7,162 nt of DNA, from the NCBI GenBank assembly GCA_002695115.1, contig NZOA01000066.1:39282-46443 (forward strand), given 5' to 3'. The stretch is from Planctomycetota bacterium. Its GTDB lineage: Bacteria; Planctomycetota; UBA8108. Shown piece after piece: positions 6,226 through 7,162 of the stretch. Positions within the stretch are counted from its first letter, which is position 1, and each line of letters begins with the position of its first letter. The translations under genes were made by a program, and so were the position numbers. A model generated the notes under the pieces. That model did not search any database and was not told the DNA's origin. It worked only from the letters and a program-made list of their open reading frames with translations.

Positions 6226-7162
6226 GTGTTTATTTCAGAATTGAAACGCCTCATGCTGTTGATGGCGTTGGCGTTGTTTGTTGGGGCAATTTCTTCCGGC
6301 ACAATCTACGCGCAGGAAGAGGCCGAGGGGGGCGAGGAAGCAGTTGAAGACGCTGAAGATAATCAAAGACTAGGACTCAGAGTCAGTCTTACAAGACTGG
6401 CACCGCCTGCAGCGGCCGAAGAGGAAGCTCCGGCTGAAGAAGTCGCCGATGCCGATGCTGGCGAGGGCGATGGAGACGCCGCAGGTGCGGACGAAGGTGA
6501 TGATGCAGGTGCGGACGAAGGTGACGATGCCGACGAAGGCGACGATGCCGACGAAGGCGACCGGCGTGGCCGCGGTGACCGTGAGCGTGGAGAGCGGCCT
6601 GATCGTGGAGAGGGTCCGGAGCGCGGTGGCCGTCCCGATGGTCCCAGTGGGCTGGTCATTCTGACTGCTGTTGGTGATATTTCTCAGCAAGCGGTGGTTA
6701 CCGTCAATGGACTCGAGGCGGAAGCCGTTTACCAGGTTGTAACTGGAGAAGATGGCGCCTCGCTCGGAAGTATTACCACCCGTGCTTCCGGAAGCGGCAC
6801 CTTGCAGTTGAGCTCGGCCCGTGAAGATGATGTCGATGTAGATTCGCTTGCGGGTTCTGACCTCAGTGTCGTCGATGGAGAAGGTAATGTCGCTCTTGCG
6901 GCCACCTTGAACCCGCTGGGCGGAATCGCCCGGGTCGCCGACCGTGGCCGCGGTAATGACCGTGGGCGTGGCGACATGGGACGCGGCGATGCTCGTGGGC
7001 GTGGAAATGATCGTCCCGATCCAAGAGACCGTGGCGGCGATCGTCCCGATCCGAGAGATCGTGGCGGAGATCGTCCCGATCCGAGAGATCGTGACGGAGA
7101 TCGTCCTGATCCGAGAGATCGTGACGGAGATCGTCCCGATCCGAGAGATCGTGGCGGAGATC
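6226..7162 (+). CDS. Secreted low-complexity repeat protein, acidic and Arg/Asp/Gly-rich (3' end outside window)
   Basis: This open frame shows 312 codons and has no stop before the window edge. Residues 1-29 form a signal peptide: basic LKR, core LMLLMALALFVGAI, likely cleavage IYA before QEE. Residues about 31-112 are acidic and Ala-rich and end in DEGDDA repeats. Residues 113-140 are Arg/Gly/Asp/Pro-rich (RRGRGDRERGERPDRGEG). Residues about 141-231 are the only compact-looking part, with alternating hydrophobic patterns such as GLVILTAVGD, AVVTVNGLEAEAVYQVV and GSITTRASGSGTLQL, suggesting a small beta-sandwich. Residues 238-261 are RG-rich again, then a decapeptide repeat DRPDPRDRGG (or DG) starts at 262 and continues past the edge. 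I do not recognise the family. A secreted, disordered, polyampholytic surface, matrix or polymer-binding protein is a reasonable inference; RGG-like segments alone do not show RNA binding in an exported protein. The GTG start is supported by AGGAAGGGG. Confidence 0.85.
   Translation, partial: MFISELKRLMLLMALALFVGAISSGTIYAQEEAEGGEEAVEDAEDNQRLGLRVSLTRLAPPAAAEEEAPAEEVADADAGEGDGDAAGADEGDDAGADEGDDADEGDDADEGDRRGRGDRERGERPDRGEGPERGGRPDGPSGLVILTAVGDISQQAVVTVNGLEAEAVYQVVTGEDGASLGSITTRASGSGTLQLSSAREDDVDVDSLAGSDLSVVDGEGNVALAATLNPLGGIARVADRGRGNDRGRGDMGRGDARGRGNDRPDPRDRGGDRPDPRDRGGDRPDPRDRDGDRPDPRDRDGDRPDPRDRGGD
6490..6561 (+). repeat. In-frame 18-bp acidic repeat encoding DEGDDA
   Basis: Copies start at 6490, 6514, 6532 and, truncated to DEGD, at 6550. 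The first is separated from the second by a 6-bp GGTGCG insert encoding Gly-Ala. Copies differ only at synonymous third positions such as GGT/GGC, GAT/GAC and GCA/GCC. This suggests growth by slippage or unequal exchange followed by drift that preserves the amino acids. It encodes residues 89-112 of the secreted protein. Confidence 0.85.
7009..7162 (+). repeat. 30-bp tandem repeat array encoding DRPDPRDRGG/DG, runs off the edge
   Basis: Five full units start at 7009, 7039, 7069, 7099 and 7129, and the first four bases of a sixth reach the window end. Units 2 and 5 are identical. Units 3 and 4 carry GAC in place of GGC (Gly to Asp at repeat position 9). Unit 1 is the most diverged, by four third-position changes that leave the peptide unchanged. 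All are in frame with the secreted protein. Each of units 2-5 contains three GATC sites and unit 1 contains two, giving 15 in the 154 visible bases. The total copy number cannot be seen. Confidence 0.95.

Noticed and set aside
6167..6244. A 25-codon plus-strand ORF overlapping the start of the repeat-protein gene
   Set aside because: It has only a weak purine run before its ATG and a nondescript peptide. It overlaps the real start by 19 bp, which could mean coupling, but the support is weaker than for the ORF at 6047.
6363..6690. Two minus-strand ORFs of about 100 codons opposite the acidic and RG-rich region
   Set aside because: They are complements of the repeat-encoding plus-strand sequence (Ser/Pro/Arg-rich or Thr/Val-rich low complexity) and add no independent evidence.
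7009..7162. A CRISPR-like array
   Set aside because: The 30-bp units are directly contiguous with no variable spacers and stay in frame within a coding sequence, so this is a coding tandem repeat.

Overview
The window is about 60% GC by eye. It reads as chromosomal DNA from a Gram-negative-type bacterium outside the well-studied model groups. An FG-GAP/VCBS protein with an ASPIC/UnbV tail beside a TPR protein, a membrane-anchored HEAT-repeat protein, frequent GTG starts and long spacers are typical of Planctomycetota and similar environmental lineages. This placement is inference; there is no rRNA or marker gene to fix it. No tRNA, rRNA, CRISPR array, insertion sequence, integrase or known riboswitch was recognised.

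Left part (1-2801, minus strand): a TPR-repeat protein (2801 to 1401) is followed after 57 bp by a YbdG-type mechanosensitive channel of the MscS superfamily (1343 to 51). Fifteen bases past the channel stop, a further ORF opens at 35 with a signal-peptide-like start and leaves the window. The three may form one operon.

Middle (2802-4569, plus strand): a secreted CRTAC1-type protein with six calcium-binding-type FG-GAP/VCBS loops and a C-terminal ASPIC/UnbV domain is divergent from the TPR gene across a 76-bp spacer. The spacer holds a reasonable sigma-70-like promoter for the CRTAC1 gene, and this helps choose its start codon. A HEAT-repeat protein with an N-terminal membrane anchor (5712 to 4588, minus) converges on it with 18 bp between the stops.

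Right part (5713-7162): a 513-bp, more AT-rich spacer lies between the divergent HEAT gene and a secreted low-complexity protein. It contains a possible 29-residue small ORF (6047-6136) with a Shine-Dalgarno sequence. The secreted protein starts at a GTG (6226) and runs off the right edge. It has a signal peptide, an acidic DEGDDA repeat, an Arg/Gly/Asp-rich segment, a compact beta-rich stretch and a 30-bp in-frame tandem repeat encoding DRPDPRDRGG/DG.

Functional picture (inference): most of the genes belong to the cell envelope, namely an osmotic-release channel, an exported beta-propeller-type protein with a TPR neighbour, an anchored HEAT scaffold and an exported repetitive charged protein. 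I see no convincing complete new system. The least explained part is the right end, with the repetitive exported protein, the small ORF and the long spacer.
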